From Arundinibacter roseus (GTDB lineage Bacteria > Bacteroidota > Bacteroidia > Cytophagales > Spirosomataceae), in the NCBI RefSeq assembly GCF_004348825.1, contig NZ_SMJU01000002.1:124001-188000 (forward strand): a DNA stretch of 64,000 bases, in the 5' to 3' direction. Both the position numbers and the translations under genes were made by a program. Under the pieces are notes generated by a model. It worked only from the letters and a program-made list of their open reading frames with translations, made no database searches and had not been told where the DNA came from. Shown piece by piece: positions 24,911 through 34,881 of this stretch. Each line of letters begins with the position of its first letter. Position 1 is the first letter of the stretch.

Positions 24911-26179
24911 CTATTTCGTATGAATTCTCCACAAAGTATTTCCCTCGTCGTCGGCTACCAGCAGTGCACCATCCTGCAAAACGGTTACGCCCACCGGACG
25001 GCCATATACCTCACGTTTTTCCCGATTGGCGATAAATCCGGTCAGAAAATCTTCGCTTTTTCCGGTAGGTTTTCCGTTAGCAAAAGGAACAAAAACCACC
25101 TTGTAACCTACCATGTCGGAGTGGTTCCAGGAACCGTGCTGTCCTATAAAAGCACCGTTGTGGTATTTGGCAGGAAACGCTTTCTGATCATAAAAAGCCA
25201 AACCCAATGAAGCCGTATGCGAGCCCAGTGGTACCTCGGGCACGATGGTTTTTTCTACCAGATCGGGGCGTTCTCCTTTGAGGCGCGGGTCTTCGTGGTT
25301 GCCAAAGTAAGCATAGGGCCAGCCATAAAACCCACCTTTTTTTACACTTGTGAGGTAATCGGGAACGAGTTCGTCGCCTAATTTATCGCGTTCATTCACG
25401 GCTGTCCAGAGCGTATTGGTGCCGGGTGCCCAGTCCATTCCGACAGGATTTCGCAGACCGCTTGCATAAATTTCTTCGCCCGATCCGTCCGGATTAATCA
25501 CCAGCACATTGGCTCGTCTTTTTTCTTCGTCCATGCCGTGTTCGGCTACGTTGCTGGCAGAACCGACCGATATATAAATCTTGCTGCCATCGGCATTGGC
25601 CAGCAGGTTGCGTGTCCAGTGGTTATTATAGCCACCAGCGGGCAAATCCAGAATTTTTTCACCTTTGGATTCAAGTTTGCGTTGCCCTTCCTTATACGGA
25701 TACCGCAGTACAGCATCGGTGTTGGCGATGTAGAAATAATTGTTTAGCACCAGCATTCCCAAAGGCTGATTGAGATCTTCTGCAAAAACCTCCCGTACGT
25801 CGGGTTTGCCATCGTTGTTGGTATCACGCAGGAGGGTAATCCGATCCGCACTTTTTTTGGTATTCGATTCAGCCACAAACAGATCGCCGTTGGGTGCCTG
25901 ATAAATCCAGCGGGGATGATCCAGGTCTTTTGCAAACAGCGTGACGGTAAATCCGTCCGGGGCAGTAGGTTTCTGATTTTCTTCCCAGCCAATCGTTTTG
26001 CTTTCTTTTCGCACCGATTCGGTGGCGTAGGGAGGTGGTAACGTAAGAGAGGCTACTTCCGTCTGCACGTTTATGGAGTCCTGGGAAGCCGCCTCTTTCT
26101 TTTCTTTGGAGTCGCAGCTGAACAGAGTGGCAGAAAGTAGAATTGCTATGGTGTAGCGCCATTCAGGAAATTTTTTCAT
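24911..26179 (-). CDS. PQQ-dependent sugar (sorbosone/glucose) dehydrogenase-like lipoprotein
   Basis: 422 residues from MKKFPEWRYTIAILLSATLF; an ATG three codons earlier (26188) is possible. The lipobox LFSC places the anchor Cys near residue 22. The body is a six-bladed beta-propeller of the soluble glucose dehydrogenase/sorbosone dehydrogenase family: DGFTVTLFAKDLDHPRWIYQ, PDGSGEEIYASGLRNPVGMD, GWPYAYFGNHEDPR and HGSWNHSDMVGYKVVFVPFA. It is probably a periplasmic or surface-tethered oxidoreductase for aldoses or related compounds. PQQ genes are not present in the window, so the cofactor is inferred from family membership. Confidence 0.9.
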   Translation of the reverse strand: MKKFPEWRYTIAILLSATLFSCDSKEKKEAASQDSINVQTEVASLTLPPPYATESVRKESKTIGWEENQKPTAPDGFTVTLFAKDLDHPRWIYQAPNGDLFVAESNTKKSADRITLLRDTNNDGKPDVREVFAEDLNQPLGMLVLNNYFYIANTDAVLRYPYKEGQRKLESKGEKILDLPAGGYNNHWTRNLLANADGSKIYISVGSASNVAEHGMDEEKRRANVLVINPDGSGEEIYASGLRNPVGMDWAPGTNTLWTAVNERDKLGDELVPDYLTSVKKGGFYGWPYAYFGNHEDPRLKGERPDLVEKTIVPEVPLGSHTASLGLAFYDQKAFPAKYHNGAFIGQHGSWNHSDMVGYKVVFVPFANGKPTGKSEDFLTGFIANREKREVYGRPVGVTVLQDGALLVADDEGNTLWRIHTK

Positions 26180-26352
26180 GGGTTCCATGGGTTTGGTTAG
26201 ACATGATGAATCGTTTTAACGAAGGATTTTCGTTGTATCCGAATCCGAAAAAGAATAATGCCAGTACCTTGAAACCGGGTAAGAAAAACAAAAAAAAAGA
26301 CGAACCGAAGTCCGCCTTTTGCACTAATTTTTTGAGGATTAATTTCAAAAAT

Positions 26353-26916
26353 CTATTCTTTCGTAAACTCACCAACCCCTTTAATTTCTACCTCATCGCT
26401 AACCGTGGCGGACGAAGTGCCAACCCCGAAATCAATCCGATTGATGGTTCCGGTAACTTTGAAAGCTGCCATAGGTTTTTTAGTCCGGGGGTTTTCGCGG
26501 GTGCCCATCAGAGTCATGTCCATGGTGACGGGTTTTGTTACGCCGTGCATGGTAAGATCACCGGCGAGGCTGTATTTTTTGTCAGCAACTTTTTTTACAG
26601 ACTTACTTTTAAAAGTCATCGTTGGGTGCGTGGCGGCATCAAAGAAGTCAGCACTTTTCAGGTGCGTATCGCGTCGTTCGTTGTCGGTATCAATGCTTGC
26701 AATGTCGGCAGTAAGTACGAGCGAAGCGTCCGAAAAATCTTCTTTGGCGGACGTTAACACGACATCAAAATTCTTAAAGTTGCCATCCACTTCTGATATC
26801 ATCAGGTGAGTAACCGTGAAGCCCAGCTTGGAGTGCGATTTGTCCATTTTCCAGGTTTGGGCAAAAGCCCCGAACGAGCCCGCCAGCAAAGCGAGAGACA
26901 GGAGTGTTTTTTTCAT
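26353..26916 (-). CDS. YceI-family periplasmic lipocalin-like protein
   Basis: 187 residues from MKKTLLSLALLAGSFGAFA, a clean signal peptide ending AFAQ. The mature domain is YceI throughout: TWKMDKSHSKLGFTVTHLMI, SEVDGNFKNFDVVLTS, DTDNERRDTHLKSADFFDAA, PTMTFKSKSVKKVADKKYSL, GDLTMHGVTKPVTMDMTLMG. The family forms a lipid-binding beta-barrel thought to carry isoprenoid-type molecules; the ligand here is unknown. Two further in-frame ATGs just upstream (26922, 26925) are possible. Confidence 0.93.
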   Translation of the reverse strand: MKKTLLSLALLAGSFGAFAQTWKMDKSHSKLGFTVTHLMISEVDGNFKNFDVVLTSAKEDFSDASLVLTADIASIDTDNERRDTHLKSADFFDAATHPTMTFKSKSVKKVADKKYSLAGDLTMHGVTKPVTMDMTLMGTRENPRTKKPMAAFKVTGTINRIDFGVGTSSATVSDEVEIKGVGEFTKE

Positions 26917-27031
26917 GTTCATCATGGAGAAGCGTTTGGTTTTGGATTGAATTTATTTCCGCTGCAAATATCAAAAAATGGAGGCAATGGTTTTTATTTA
27001 TTAGACCAATCAGGCAATCTACCCGATACTT

Positions 27032-28000
27032 TCAGTCGTTTTCAGTTTCAATGCCAGAGTTTCCCTGCACAAATCTGAGATTCCGTTTCAGTCCTTCGAG
27101 TTTTGTACGTTTGACGGGCGAGCGTCTGAAAATTTCTTTGAAAACGTCTTCCGTAATTTCTTCCCAATCTTTATTTGTAAAGGCTGCCAAAGCAGGAGAA
27201 AGAGCGAATTCGGGCGTAGTGTGCGGCTGGGAGAAACGATTCCAGGGACAAACGTCCTGGCAAATATCACAGCCAAAAATCCAGTTTTCAAATTTTCCCT
27301 GCACTTCTTTCGGAATCGCTTCTTTAAGTTCAATGGTAAAATAGCTGATGCATTTACTCCCATCAACCACATAAGGTTCCACAATTGCGTCGGTCGGGCA
27401 GGCGTCTATGCAGCGGGTGCAGGTGCCGCAATAGTCGGTCATTGGCCCATCTGCGGCAAGTTCAAGATCAAGGATGAGCTCGCCGATGAAGAAAAAACTA
27501 CCCATCTGACGGTTGAGCAGATTGGAGTGTTTGCCAATCCAACCCAGGCCGCTACGGGCCGCCCACACTTTGTCCATGACCGGCGCGGAATCTACAAACG
27601 CACGTCCCTGAACCTCGCCAATCTCGGTATGTATAAAAGTCAGAAGTGATTTGAGCTTATCTTTTAGTACAAAATGGTAGTCAGTTCCGTAGGCATATTT
27701 TGATAGTTTATAGGCTTCCGAATCCTCAGAAAGTCGCTGTTCGGGATAGTAGTTAAGCAAAACCGAAACGACCGATTGCGCGCCTTCCATCAATTTTCGG
27801 GGGTCGAGCCGCTTGTCAAAATGATTGGCCATCCAGGCCATTTGTCCGTGCTGATTCTTGTTTAGCCACTTTTCGAGCCGCGGAGCTTCTGCTTCCAGAA
27901 ACTGAGCGTTGGAAATCCCGCAAAAATCAAAGCCTAAGGCGGCTGCTTTTTCCTTAATTAAGATGGCGCGCTCTTGCGCTATTTTATCGGTTTGGGTCAT
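27032..28000 (-). CDS. queG: Epoxyqueuosine reductase
   Basis: 322 residues from [20 protein letters not shown]; the longer frame up to 28096 runs across the next gene's promoter and is rejected. The N-terminal cobalamin-binding domain includes [20 protein letters not shown] and [20 protein letters not shown]. Two 4Fe-4S clusters are encoded by [16 protein letters not shown] and [11 protein letters not shown]. Near the C-terminus only a short tail follows, without the HEAT repeats of the longest forms. The enzyme carries out the final step of queuosine synthesis in tRNA anticodons. It is divergent from the histidine kinase gene. Confidence 0.96.
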   Translation of the reverse strand: MTQTDKIAQERAILIKEKAAALGFDFCGISNAQFLEAEAPRLEKWLNKNQHGQMAWMANHFDKRLDPRKLMEGAQSVVSVLLNYYPEQRLSEDSEAYKLSKYAYGTDYHFVLKDKLKSLLTFIHTEIGEVQGRAFVDSAPVMDKVWAARSGLGWIGKHSNLLNRQMGSFFFIGELILDLELAADGPMTDYCGTCTRCIDACPTDAIVEPYVVDGSKCISYFTIELKEAIPKEVQGKFENWIFGCDICQDVCPWNRFSQPHTTPEFALSPALAAFTNKDWEEITEDVFKEIFRRSPVKRTKLEGLKRNLRFVQGNSGIETEND

Positions 28001-28040
28001 AACTAAATGCAAAAAGATGTAGACTTCTACGCAAAAAAAA

Positions 28041-28070
28041 TTGCGACAATCCCAGAGAATGGTAGTTTTG
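28041..28070 (+). promoter_or_regulatory. Bacteroidota-type promoter of the histidine kinase gene
   Basis: TTG at 28041-28043 (-33) and TAGTTTTG at 28063-28070 (exact TAnnTTTG -7 box) are separated by 19 bases, the preferred spacing. The predicted transcript starts about 18 bases before the ATG at 28095. Confidence 0.6.
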
Positions 28071-28094
28071 TGAAATACTTGACACCCACGGGAC

Positions 28095-29435
28095 ATGCAA
28101 TCCTACGAGGCCCTTCGGATTCTGCTTGACGGAATGTTGTACATGATGGCTCTTTTTTCAGTAATGAGCTTTCTGCAACAACGGAAAGCGATTTACTGGC
28201 AATATGCCGTTTATATTGTCTGCATCACTTTTACCTTCAATCTGAACGATCAGGACTATCTGAAAGTCAACTACTTACCGGGCACCAACTTTCTGATTTC
28301 ATTACTCGAATCGGTTGCGTTTGCAATGTACATCAGTTTTGCCATTCAGCTGATGAATATTCAGGAAAACGACCCGGTAAGCTACCGGATTCTGCGGTAC
28401 ATGATTTTGGTGCTGATCCTGGAAACTGTCGTTGACTGCTTTTTATTTTCCTTTGAGTTTAGCCCCGAAATCATCAGTGGCAGCTACACATTTTTCCGGT
28501 TTATCCTGGCGGGTACGGCATTGGTCGTCCTTCCCCGGATTTTCAGATTGCGGCAGGCGGTGGTTTCCTACTTCATCATCGGAACCTTTCTGTTCGTTAT
28601 CGGATGCCTGCTTGCTTTGTGGATCAACTATATACCCGCAATTTTTACCCGATCTCCGGATAGTCCGTTCAGTTTTCCGATTACTTACATGGAATTGGGC
28701 GTAGTTGCCGAAGTACTTTGCTTTACGCTCGGGATGTCGCTTCAAAACCGGGAAAACGAATTGGAAAAAATAAAGGTACAGGGGCAGCTTATTGTACAAC
28801 TTCGGGAAAATGATCAGAAACAACAGAAGTTGTTGAAAATCAGGGACGAAATTGCCCGCGATTTACACGATGAATTAGGCGCAGACCTGGCAAGTATCAG
28901 CATGATGTGCCACGCGGCTGAGCAGCAATTGACGCTTAACCCGGAATTGGCCCGAAAGTCGATTCGGCAAATGGGCGAAACCGCTCGTAAAGTGATTCGG
29001 GTGATGCGCGAAATCGTTTGGAGCCTTCATTCAGCGCACGATTCGGCCGGGCAATTTGTTCATCGCATACGCGAAACCGCACAAGGGTTGTTTGATCCCA
29101 ATACGACTACGCTCCACTTTGACGTCGGGCTAACCGACGCCACGATTCCATCCGTGATGCGGCGGGATCTGTTCCTGATTTATAAAGAACTGCTGCATAA
29201 TGCACTCCGGCATTCGTCGGCAGCGAACGTGTATATTTCCTTCGAAATTCGTGAGCAACAGATCTTTCTGAGCGTTCGGGACGATGGTCAGGGGTTTGAT
29301 CCGGAAGTTGGCTACCACGGCAATGGACTGGCGAGCATTCGGCAGCGTGCCGCTTCGCTCAACGGTCATTTGGCAATTACGAGTCATGCGTCTCAGGGAA
29401 CGCGCGCAACGCTGAATTGTCCTTTGCCTGCCTAA
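28095..29435 (+). CDS. Membrane sensor histidine kinase (HisKA_3/NarL-type), orphan
   Basis: 446 residues. Residues 1-215 contain about seven hydrophobic helices with almost no periplasmic domain, similar in plan to 7TM sensor modules. A coiled-coil linker ([20 protein letters not shown]) leads to the HisKA_3 dimerisation helix [20 protein letters not shown] with the phospho-acceptor His258. The HATPase domain follows: [19 protein letters not shown] (N box), [12 protein letters not shown] (G1) and [18 protein letters not shown] (G2). No response regulator lies next to it, so the partner, expected to be a LuxR/NarL-type regulator, is elsewhere. The signal is unknown. Confidence 0.9.
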   Translation: MQSYEALRILLDGMLYMMALFSVMSFLQQRKAIYWQYAVYIVCITFTFNLNDQDYLKVNYLPGTNFLISLLESVAFAMYISFAIQLMNIQENDPVSYRILRYMILVLILETVVDCFLFSFEFSPEIISGSYTFFRFILAGTALVVLPRIFRLRQAVVSYFIIGTFLFVIGCLLALWINYIPAIFTRSPDSPFSFPITYMELGVVAEVLCFTLGMSLQNRENELEKIKVQGQLIVQLRENDQKQQKLLKIRDEIARDLHDELGADLASISMMCHAAEQQLTLNPELARKSIRQMGETARKVIRVMREIVWSLHSAHDSAGQFVHRIRETAQGLFDPNTTTLHFDVGLTDATIPSVMRRDLFLIYKELLHNALRHSSAANVYISFEIREQQIFLSVRDDGQGFDPEVGYHGNGLASIRQRAASLNGHLAITSHASQGTRATLNCPLPA

Positions 29436-29637
29436 AAAGCAACAAAATAGTAGTTTCCGAACTGTGTCAATCTGGCAGAAAAAAAGTACTGGCAAGTTTC
29501 TTTTATAGGTTAAATATAAGAATATAAATTTATCTTGATCATTGTTTTATAACGTCTTGATTACTAGTAAAATAAAATAGATAAAACTTTACTTTTCACT
29601 GAAATATTTTACATTTTATATAGATTTTGACTGACTT
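29436..29637 (+). promoter_or_regulatory. Control region of grpE-dnaJ
   Basis: 200 AT-rich bases. Two related motifs stand out: TGTCAATCTGGCAG (around 29465-29478) and ACTGGCAAG (around 29489-29497), 20-odd bases apart. They could be part of a heat-shock control element; this is my pattern reading, not a known match. No CIRCE-type inverted repeat was seen. Confidence 0.35.
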
Positions 29638-30201
29638 ATGGCAGAAAATACCGAACCACAGGAAGAATTGACACAGGAACCTTCTGTACAAACTGACAAT
29701 TTGGAAAACGAGCAGGCCGAGGCGGTTGCAGCGGAAGAAGTTCCCGAAATGAGTGCCGAAGAACAATTGAAAATTGAATTGGCCGAGTTAAAAGATAAAT
29801 ACCTGCGTTTGTATGCGGACTTTGAAAATTTCCGCCGCCGGACCTCCAAAGAAAAACTCGAATTGCTGAGCTCCGCCAATGCCGAGCTGATGAAAACGGT
29901 GTTGCCCGTTGTAGATGATTTTGAGCGCGCGATGCAATCATTTGAACTAACGACCGAAGTGGAACCGCTGAAAGAAGGCGTACTGCTGATTTATAACAAA
30001 TTTTATAAGGCGCTCGAATCCAAAGGATTAAAACCAATGGAGTCCAAAGGCGAAGTTTTTGATGCTGAACTTCACGAATCCATTACGCAGTTTCCGGCAC
30101 CAAGTGAAGATTTGAAAGGGAAAGTGGTTGACGAAATTGAGAAAGGGTATTTCCTGAATGAAAAGGTAATTCGCTACGCAAAAGTTGTTGTGGGCGCCTG
30201 A
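29638..30201 (+). CDS. grpE: Nucleotide exchange factor GrpE
   Basis: 187 residues, normal length. An acidic, disordered N-terminus (about 1-40) is followed by the long helix (EELKDK-like region, LADLKDKYLRLYADFENFRR pattern here starting at AELKDKYLRLYADFENFRRR) and the beta-wing (ESKGEVFDAELHESITQFPA, KVVDEIEKGYFLNEKVIRYA, KVVVGA end). It releases ADP from DnaK. It lies 70 bases upstream of dnaJ on the same strand, and both are presumably heat-induced together; dnaK is not in the window. Confidence 0.97.
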   Translation: MAENTEPQEELTQEPSVQTDNLENEQAEAVAAEEVPEMSAEEQLKIELAELKDKYLRLYADFENFRRRTSKEKLELLSSANAELMKTVLPVVDDFERAMQSFELTTEVEPLKEGVLLIYNKFYKALESKGLKPMESKGEVFDAELHESITQFPAPSEDLKGKVVDEIEKGYFLNEKVIRYAKVVVGA

Positions 30202-30271
30202 TCACGCTTCTGAACCACACCTACCAAAACAAACGATCACGAAAGATCATCACGGTTGATCATTTACATAC

Positions 30272-31438
30272 ATGGCACAAAAAAGAGATTACTACGAAGT
30301 ACTGGGCGTGGATCGCAAAGCCCCGGCAGAGGAAATTAAGAAAGCCTACCGAAAGCTGGCAATTAAATTCCACCCCGATAAAAATCCGGACGATCCTACG
30401 TCGGAAGATAAGTTCAAGGAAGCTGCCGAGGCATATAGCATTCTGAGCGATGAAGACAAGCGTCGCCGCTACGATCAGTACGGGCATGCCGGTGTTGGCA
30501 ATGGCTCTGCGGGTGCTGGCGCAGGCGGGTTTGGCGGCGGCTTCTCGATGGAAGATATTTTCTCCCAATTTGGCGATATTTTTGGCGATAGCAGTCCCTT
30601 CGGCGATGTGTTTGGCGGAGCTCGTGCGAGTGGTGGGCGACGCATGCGGAAAGGTTCTGACCTTCGTATCAAGCTTAAACTTGACCTGAACGAAATTGCC
30701 AATGGTGTTGAGAAAAAAATTAAGGTTAAGCGCCACGTAGCCTGTACGACCTGTACGGGCAGCGGGGCCAAAAACGGCACGGCTCTTTCAACCTGTACAA
30801 GCTGTAACGGTTCGGGGCAGGTGCGGAAGGTAGTCAATACGATGCTGGGCCAAATGGTGTCGAGCAGCACGTGTCCGACCTGTAATGGCGATGGAAAAAT
30901 AGTTACTGAGCGCTGCGATGTATGCGCGGGAGAAGGTCGCCTGATGCAGGATGATCTTATCACGCTCAATATTCCGGGAGGTGTAGGCGAAGGCATGCAG
31001 CTTTCGATGTCGGGCAAGGGCAATGTTCCTCAGCGCGGTGGTGTAGCCGGAGACCTGCTGATTGTGATTGAGGAGGAAGAAGATGACCTGCTCAAAAGAG
31101 ACGGCAACAACGTGGTGTTTGATATGCACCTGAGTTTTATTGATGCAGCGTTGGGTACTTCTATGGAAATTCCGACGATCGACGGCAAGGCACGTATTAC
31201 GGTAGAACCCGGTACACAGGCGGGCAAAATTCTGCGCCTGAAAGGTAAAGGAATCAAAGATCTGAATGGCTACGGCCGGGGGGATCAGCTCGTGCATGTA
31301 AATGTGTGGACCCCGCAGCAACTGTCTTCTGATGAACGCGCAACGCTCGAATCTTTGAGGCATTCGCCCAATTTCCAGCCAAAACCCGGCAAGAATGAAA
31401 AGGGTTTTTTTGATAAAATGAAAGATTTTTTCCATTGA
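30272..31438 (+). CDS. dnaJ: Chaperone protein DnaJ
   Basis: 388 residues, class A Hsp40. The J domain (1-70) has [20 protein letters not shown] and the HPD triad in [10 protein letters not shown] Gly/Phe-rich linker (about 75-125) follows. The zinc-binding domain has all four CxxCxGxG-type repeats: [24 protein letters not shown] and CDVCAGEG. The C-terminal substrate-binding domains end with the [20 protein letters not shown] stretch. It delivers clients to DnaK and stimulates its ATPase. Operon with grpE; strong terminator downstream. Confidence 0.98.
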   Translation: MAQKRDYYEVLGVDRKAPAEEIKKAYRKLAIKFHPDKNPDDPTSEDKFKEAAEAYSILSDEDKRRRYDQYGHAGVGNGSAGAGAGGFGGGFSMEDIFSQFGDIFGDSSPFGDVFGGARASGGRRMRKGSDLRIKLKLDLNEIANGVEKKIKVKRHVACTTCTGSGAKNGTALSTCTSCNGSGQVRKVVNTMLGQMVSSSTCPTCNGDGKIVTERCDVCAGEGRLMQDDLITLNIPGGVGEGMQLSMSGKGNVPQRGGVAGDLLIVIEEEEDDLLKRDGNNVVFDMHLSFIDAALGTSMEIPTIDGKARITVEPGTQAGKILRLKGKGIKDLNGYGRGDQLVHVNVWTPQQLSSDERATLESLRHSPNFQPKPGKNEKGFFDKMKDFFH

Positions 31439-31488
31439 GAAAATCCCGTATAGGTTGTTTTTAATTCTCGTTGGATTTTTACAACTAC

Positions 31489-31528
31489 TAAAAAAGGGCC
31501 TTCGGTTTTATCCGAAAGGCCCTTTTTT
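31489..31528. terminator. Bidirectional terminator between dnaJ and the DUF2723 gene
   Basis: AAAAAAGGGCCTTCGG pairs with CCGAAAGGCCCTTTTTT with one bulge and a 6-base loop. T-tracts follow on both strands, serving two convergent genes. Confidence 0.92.
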
Positions 31529-31567
31529 GATACCCAAGATATTTAAGCAATACCTAAAAATCGACTA

Positions 31568-34537
31568 CTACTGCTGCATCACGTTGAAACCGGCGATGTG
31601 TTTCTGAAATAGCGCATCGTATTTGGCAGCGGCTTCTTCTTTGCCTGATTCGCGGCAGGCGCTAACCACCGTTTGCAGAATGTACAGGTCAATGTTGTTG
31701 TCGCGCTGATTGGTCACTCCGTGCTCTTTGGCAAAATTCAGGTTTTCGTCCGAGCGCTTGGCCATCGTATCAGCAATGTCGAGGGCTTTTTTCTCCTCAC
31801 CCAACTGGAAAAGCGGGCGGATGTAATTGGCCGAAATCTGATCGTACGGAATGCTTTTGTCGGGCATAACGGTCAGTACCTTGTTCAGAGCCAGTTTTGC
31901 CTTATCCATTTTTTGTTCGGCAATCAACTGACCCACAAGACGAAGGAATGCGATCCGGGCGGTGAAAACCGGCGAACCCAGGAACGTATTGTCGTAGTAG
32001 GTATTCGGATTGTCCAGCTCGCGCCAGGCCATTTTGGTCATCAGGTTGTTGTACATGACGTCCGAATTGACATATCCGTCTGAGGCATTGGGAACGTACA
32101 CCGGCAACAAACGGTACGCATAACCTTCTACCTGCATGTACTCTTTGAGGTTCAGGTAGTTGGAGCCGGCAAGTGTCGAAGAAAAATAAATCGGACGTTT
32201 CCAGTTGTTAGTAGCGATGATGTCGAGCATGATCAAATCTGATTTATACAGATCATTCTTCCCGATGGTCCAGCTGATCGAATCGCGCAGGAAGGGAGCA
32301 ATGTCGGGTTTCAGCAGATTCATTTTCTGAACACTCTCCACATCCACCGGCAAGAACAGCACCGACGAAGGCAGAATGGACGTCATATCTCCGCTTGTCA
32401 ACGGCACCTGAATCGCCCGGTTTTCGGTTTTTACCAGTCCCAGATATTCTTTCAAATTGATTCCGTTTTTCACTCCCGGAATTTCGTAGAAAGGTACGAT
32501 GTCATTTTTTCCGAAAATGTAATTATCATGTTCGAGTGAAATCGGCAGCGGCTCAGACTCGTAGGTTTTGCGCTTCATCTGATCAATGTACCAATCCGTA
32601 CCCAACAGACTTAGGTTACAAACCCGTACATCCGTCCGGAAACCTTCTACTTCCTGAACGTACCAAAGCGGGAAGGTGTCATTATCTCCACCCGTGAACA
32701 AAATCGCATTTGGTGCGCAGGTATTCAGCAGGTTACGGGCAAAATCTACCGAGTGATAGCGGTTGCTGCGGTCGTGGTTGTCCCAGCCTTTGAAGCCCAT
32801 CATCGCAGGAACGACCAGCCCCAGAGCCGTAGCGAGCCCGGCGCGTGCGGTGGCATTTTTGAGGATACCTGCTAGCCCATCGGCAATGGCGATGACACCA
32901 AAACCAATCCAGATGCAAAAAATGTAGAACGAACCTACGTAAATATAGTCTCGCTCGCGGGGTTCGGTAGGTGGGGAGTTGAGGTAAACCACAAGCGCCA
33001 CGCCTGTCAGGAAAAAGAGTAGCCCAAGCACCAGCAAGTCGCGTCGCCGACGGAAATATTGAATCACGATTCCGATCAGACCCAGGATAAAGGGCAGCAT
33101 ATAATAGTTGTCGTGCGCTTTGTTATTGGCAACAATGGACGGAAAATCTTTGGAACCATCAAACGGTAGCAGGTTACCAGCGCCTTCTTCGTCGCTTTCA
33201 CGTCCCACAAAATTCCACATGAAATAACGCCAGTACATATGCCCAATTTGGTAGCTGAACATAAACCCGAGGTTGTCGCCCATCGAAGGTTTCTGGCCTT
33301 CGGGAAGGCTTGTCATTTGGCGGTAAAGCTGCGGGTGGTTGCTCTGCGTGCTGTACATCCGGGGAAGCAGCATGTTGGCATTCGCTTCGTATTCGTATTC
33401 CGGGCGGTAGTCATAGACCACATACTTGCCGTTTTGTTTGCGGTACATAGGCTCACCTCGATTTTGCTTCACAGGACGCGACACAAACGTGGGACCATAC
33501 AGCAGCGGTCGGCTACCGTACTGCTCGCGTTTGAGGTACGACACAAAGCTTAGAATGCCATCGGGGTTGTTTTCGTTGATAGGCGGGTTGTAATTGGCCC
33601 GTACCAACACCATGAGGTAGCAGGAGTAGCCAATCAATACAAAGGCCAACGATACAAGAGCAGTGTTGAGCGTTGCGTTTTGTTTCTGATGTGAGTAACG
33701 AATTCCGTATATCAACGCACCCAAAAACAGGATGATAAAGAAAATAGTACCGCTTGCGTAGGGAAGTCCGAGGGTGTTGACGAAGAAAATCTCAAATTTG
33801 CCGGCCATGCTGGGTAAACCCGGAATAATACCCGAATTAATAATCACCAAAACAACGCCACCGCCAATAAACGCCAGCAGACCACCCAGGAAGGTAATTT
33901 TGTTGAACTTTTTGTAGTAGTATACGAGCGCCAAACCCGGAATAGTCACAAGGTTGAGCAAGTGAACCCCAATGGAAAGACCCACGAGGTAAGCAATAAA
34001 AATCAGCCAGCGATTTTCGGCCGCCGGGTCCTGAATACGCTCCCATTTGAAAACGGCCCATATGACAATGGCAGTAAAAAACGACGACATACCGTAAACT
34101 TCCGCTTCCACGGCCGAAAACCAGAAGGAGTCGGACCAGGTGTAGGCCAAAGCACCGACCAATCCGGCGCCAATTAGCAGAATTGAATCAGCAATAGAAA
34201 GGTTTTCTTCTGATTTGCCAATCAGTTTCAGTCCCAGCAGAGTGATGGTCCAGAAAAGAAAAAGGATGGTAAAGGCGCTGCTCAGCACCGAAACCATGTT
34301 GACCCAATACGCTACCTGGGTGAGGTCGCCGAAGGCAAGCATGGAAAAAATCCGGCCAATCAAAAGGAAAAAGGGTGCGCCGGGTGGGTGAGGTACCTGC
34401 AGCTTAAAGGCACAGGCAATAAATTCGCCACAATCCCAGAAACTGGCCGTACGCTCAACGGTGAGGGCGTAGGTCAGAAATGCAATCGCAAATACAATCC
34501 AACCGGTGAGGTTGTTGAAGCGGTTGAAACGGGTCAT
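31568..34537 (-). CDS. DUF2723 membrane protein, TMEM260-like O-mannosyltransferase candidate
   Basis: 989 residues. The N-terminal half has about a dozen membrane helices. The DUF2723 core begins FAIAFLTYALTVERTASFWD and continues with CGEFIACAFKLQVPHPPGAP; the acidic residues there occupy the GT-C donor-site loop. A large soluble C-terminal region (about 530-989) includes NAILFTGGDNDTFPLWYVQE and TPR-like helices near the end (DKAKLALNKVLTVMPDKSIP). DUF2723 is homologous to human TMEM260, a protein O-mannosyltransferase, which makes this a candidate periplasmic glycosyltransferase of the Bacteroidota protein O-glycosylation pathway. Activity here is inferred. A good promoter lies upstream. 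Confidence 0.9.
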   Translation of the reverse strand: MTRFNRFNNLTGWIVFAIAFLTYALTVERTASFWDCGEFIACAFKLQVPHPPGAPFFLLIGRIFSMLAFGDLTQVAYWVNMVSVLSSAFTILFLFWTITLLGLKLIGKSEENLSIADSILLIGAGLVGALAYTWSDSFWFSAVEAEVYGMSSFFTAIVIWAVFKWERIQDPAAENRWLIFIAYLVGLSIGVHLLNLVTIPGLALVYYYKKFNKITFLGGLLAFIGGGVVLVIINSGIIPGLPSMAGKFEIFFVNTLGLPYASGTIFFIILFLGALIYGIRYSHQKQNATLNTALVSLAFVLIGYSCYLMVLVRANYNPPINENNPDGILSFVSYLKREQYGSRPLLYGPTFVSRPVKQNRGEPMYRKQNGKYVVYDYRPEYEYEANANMLLPRMYSTQSNHPQLYRQMTSLPEGQKPSMGDNLGFMFSYQIGHMYWRYFMWNFVGRESDEEGAGNLLPFDGSKDFPSIVANNKAHDNYYMLPFILGLIGIVIQYFRRRRDLLVLGLLFFLTGVALVVYLNSPPTEPRERDYIYVGSFYIFCIWIGFGVIAIADGLAGILKNATARAGLATALGLVVPAMMGFKGWDNHDRSNRYHSVDFARNLLNTCAPNAILFTGGDNDTFPLWYVQEVEGFRTDVRVCNLSLLGTDWYIDQMKRKTYESEPLPISLEHDNYIFGKNDIVPFYEIPGVKNGINLKEYLGLVKTENRAIQVPLTSGDMTSILPSSVLFLPVDVESVQKMNLLKPDIAPFLRDSISWTIGKNDLYKSDLIMLDIIATNNWKRPIYFSSTLAGSNYLNLKEYMQVEGYAYRLLPVYVPNASDGYVNSDVMYNNLMTKMAWRELDNPNTYYDNTFLGSPVFTARIAFLRLVGQLIAEQKMDKAKLALNKVLTVMPDKSIPYDQISANYIRPLFQLGEEKKALDIADTMAKRSDENLNFAKEHGVTNQRDNNIDLYILQTVVSACRESGKEEAAAKYDALFQKHIAGFNVMQQ

Positions 34538-34622
34538 TGGTAGGTGTTAATTTAGGATAAATAGTTGGAGCAAAACCTTCCGAACGCCAGACGTAGCAGA
34601 CAGGTGCTCTTTGATATGGTGC

Positions 34623-34651
34623 CAAAATTAGTAAAATAACCCCAACGGCAA
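34623..34651 (-). promoter_or_regulatory. Promoter of the DUF2723 gene
   Basis: On the minus strand TTG (34651-34649) and TAATTTTG (34630-34623) are 18 bases apart, matching the Bacteroidota -33/-7 pattern. The leader would be about 80 bases. Confidence 0.5.
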
Positions 34652-34671
34652 GTTTTTGAGGGTCTTAAAAA

Positions 34672-34881
34672 GTGTTAAAGCTGCCGATGAGTACTTCGGC
34701 CCTTTCGGAAAGAAGTGTATTTCAAGGAGTGAGGTTTGAATCTTCTTCTGCATCTACACAATTCTCCGGTGCATTTGAAAGCAAAAACTTTGCCGCTTTG
34801 GTGCGTTGGGGTGTGGGTAGGCCTGAGGGGACTCAGGCCACGGAAGTAGAGTATGAAAAGTTAACCAGAAAGATAAAATGA
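34672..34881 (+). CDS. Possible small protein overlapping the DUF2442 gene (doubtful)
   Basis: A 69-codon frame opening at GTG (an ATG lies five codons in, 34687) whose stop overlaps the start of the next gene by four bases (ATGA), the arrangement of translational coupling. The amino-acid sequence is rich in Ser and Phe (VFQGVRFESSSASTQFSGAF) and I recognise no family. DUF2442 genes are often preceded by a DUF4160 gene, but this is not DUF4160. It could be a real leader gene, a degraded partner, or chance. Confidence 0.3.
   Translation: MLKLPMSTSALSERSVFQGVRFESSSASTQFSGAFESKNFAALVRWGVGRPEGTQATEVEYEKLTRKIK

Noticed and set aside
28001-28096. N-terminal extension of queG
   Set aside because: It runs through the promoter and leader of the divergent kinase gene and is not like any QueG N-terminus.
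34733-34745. Possible tRNA T-arm (ggtttgaatc)
   Set aside because: No acceptor, D or anticodon stem can be built around it.
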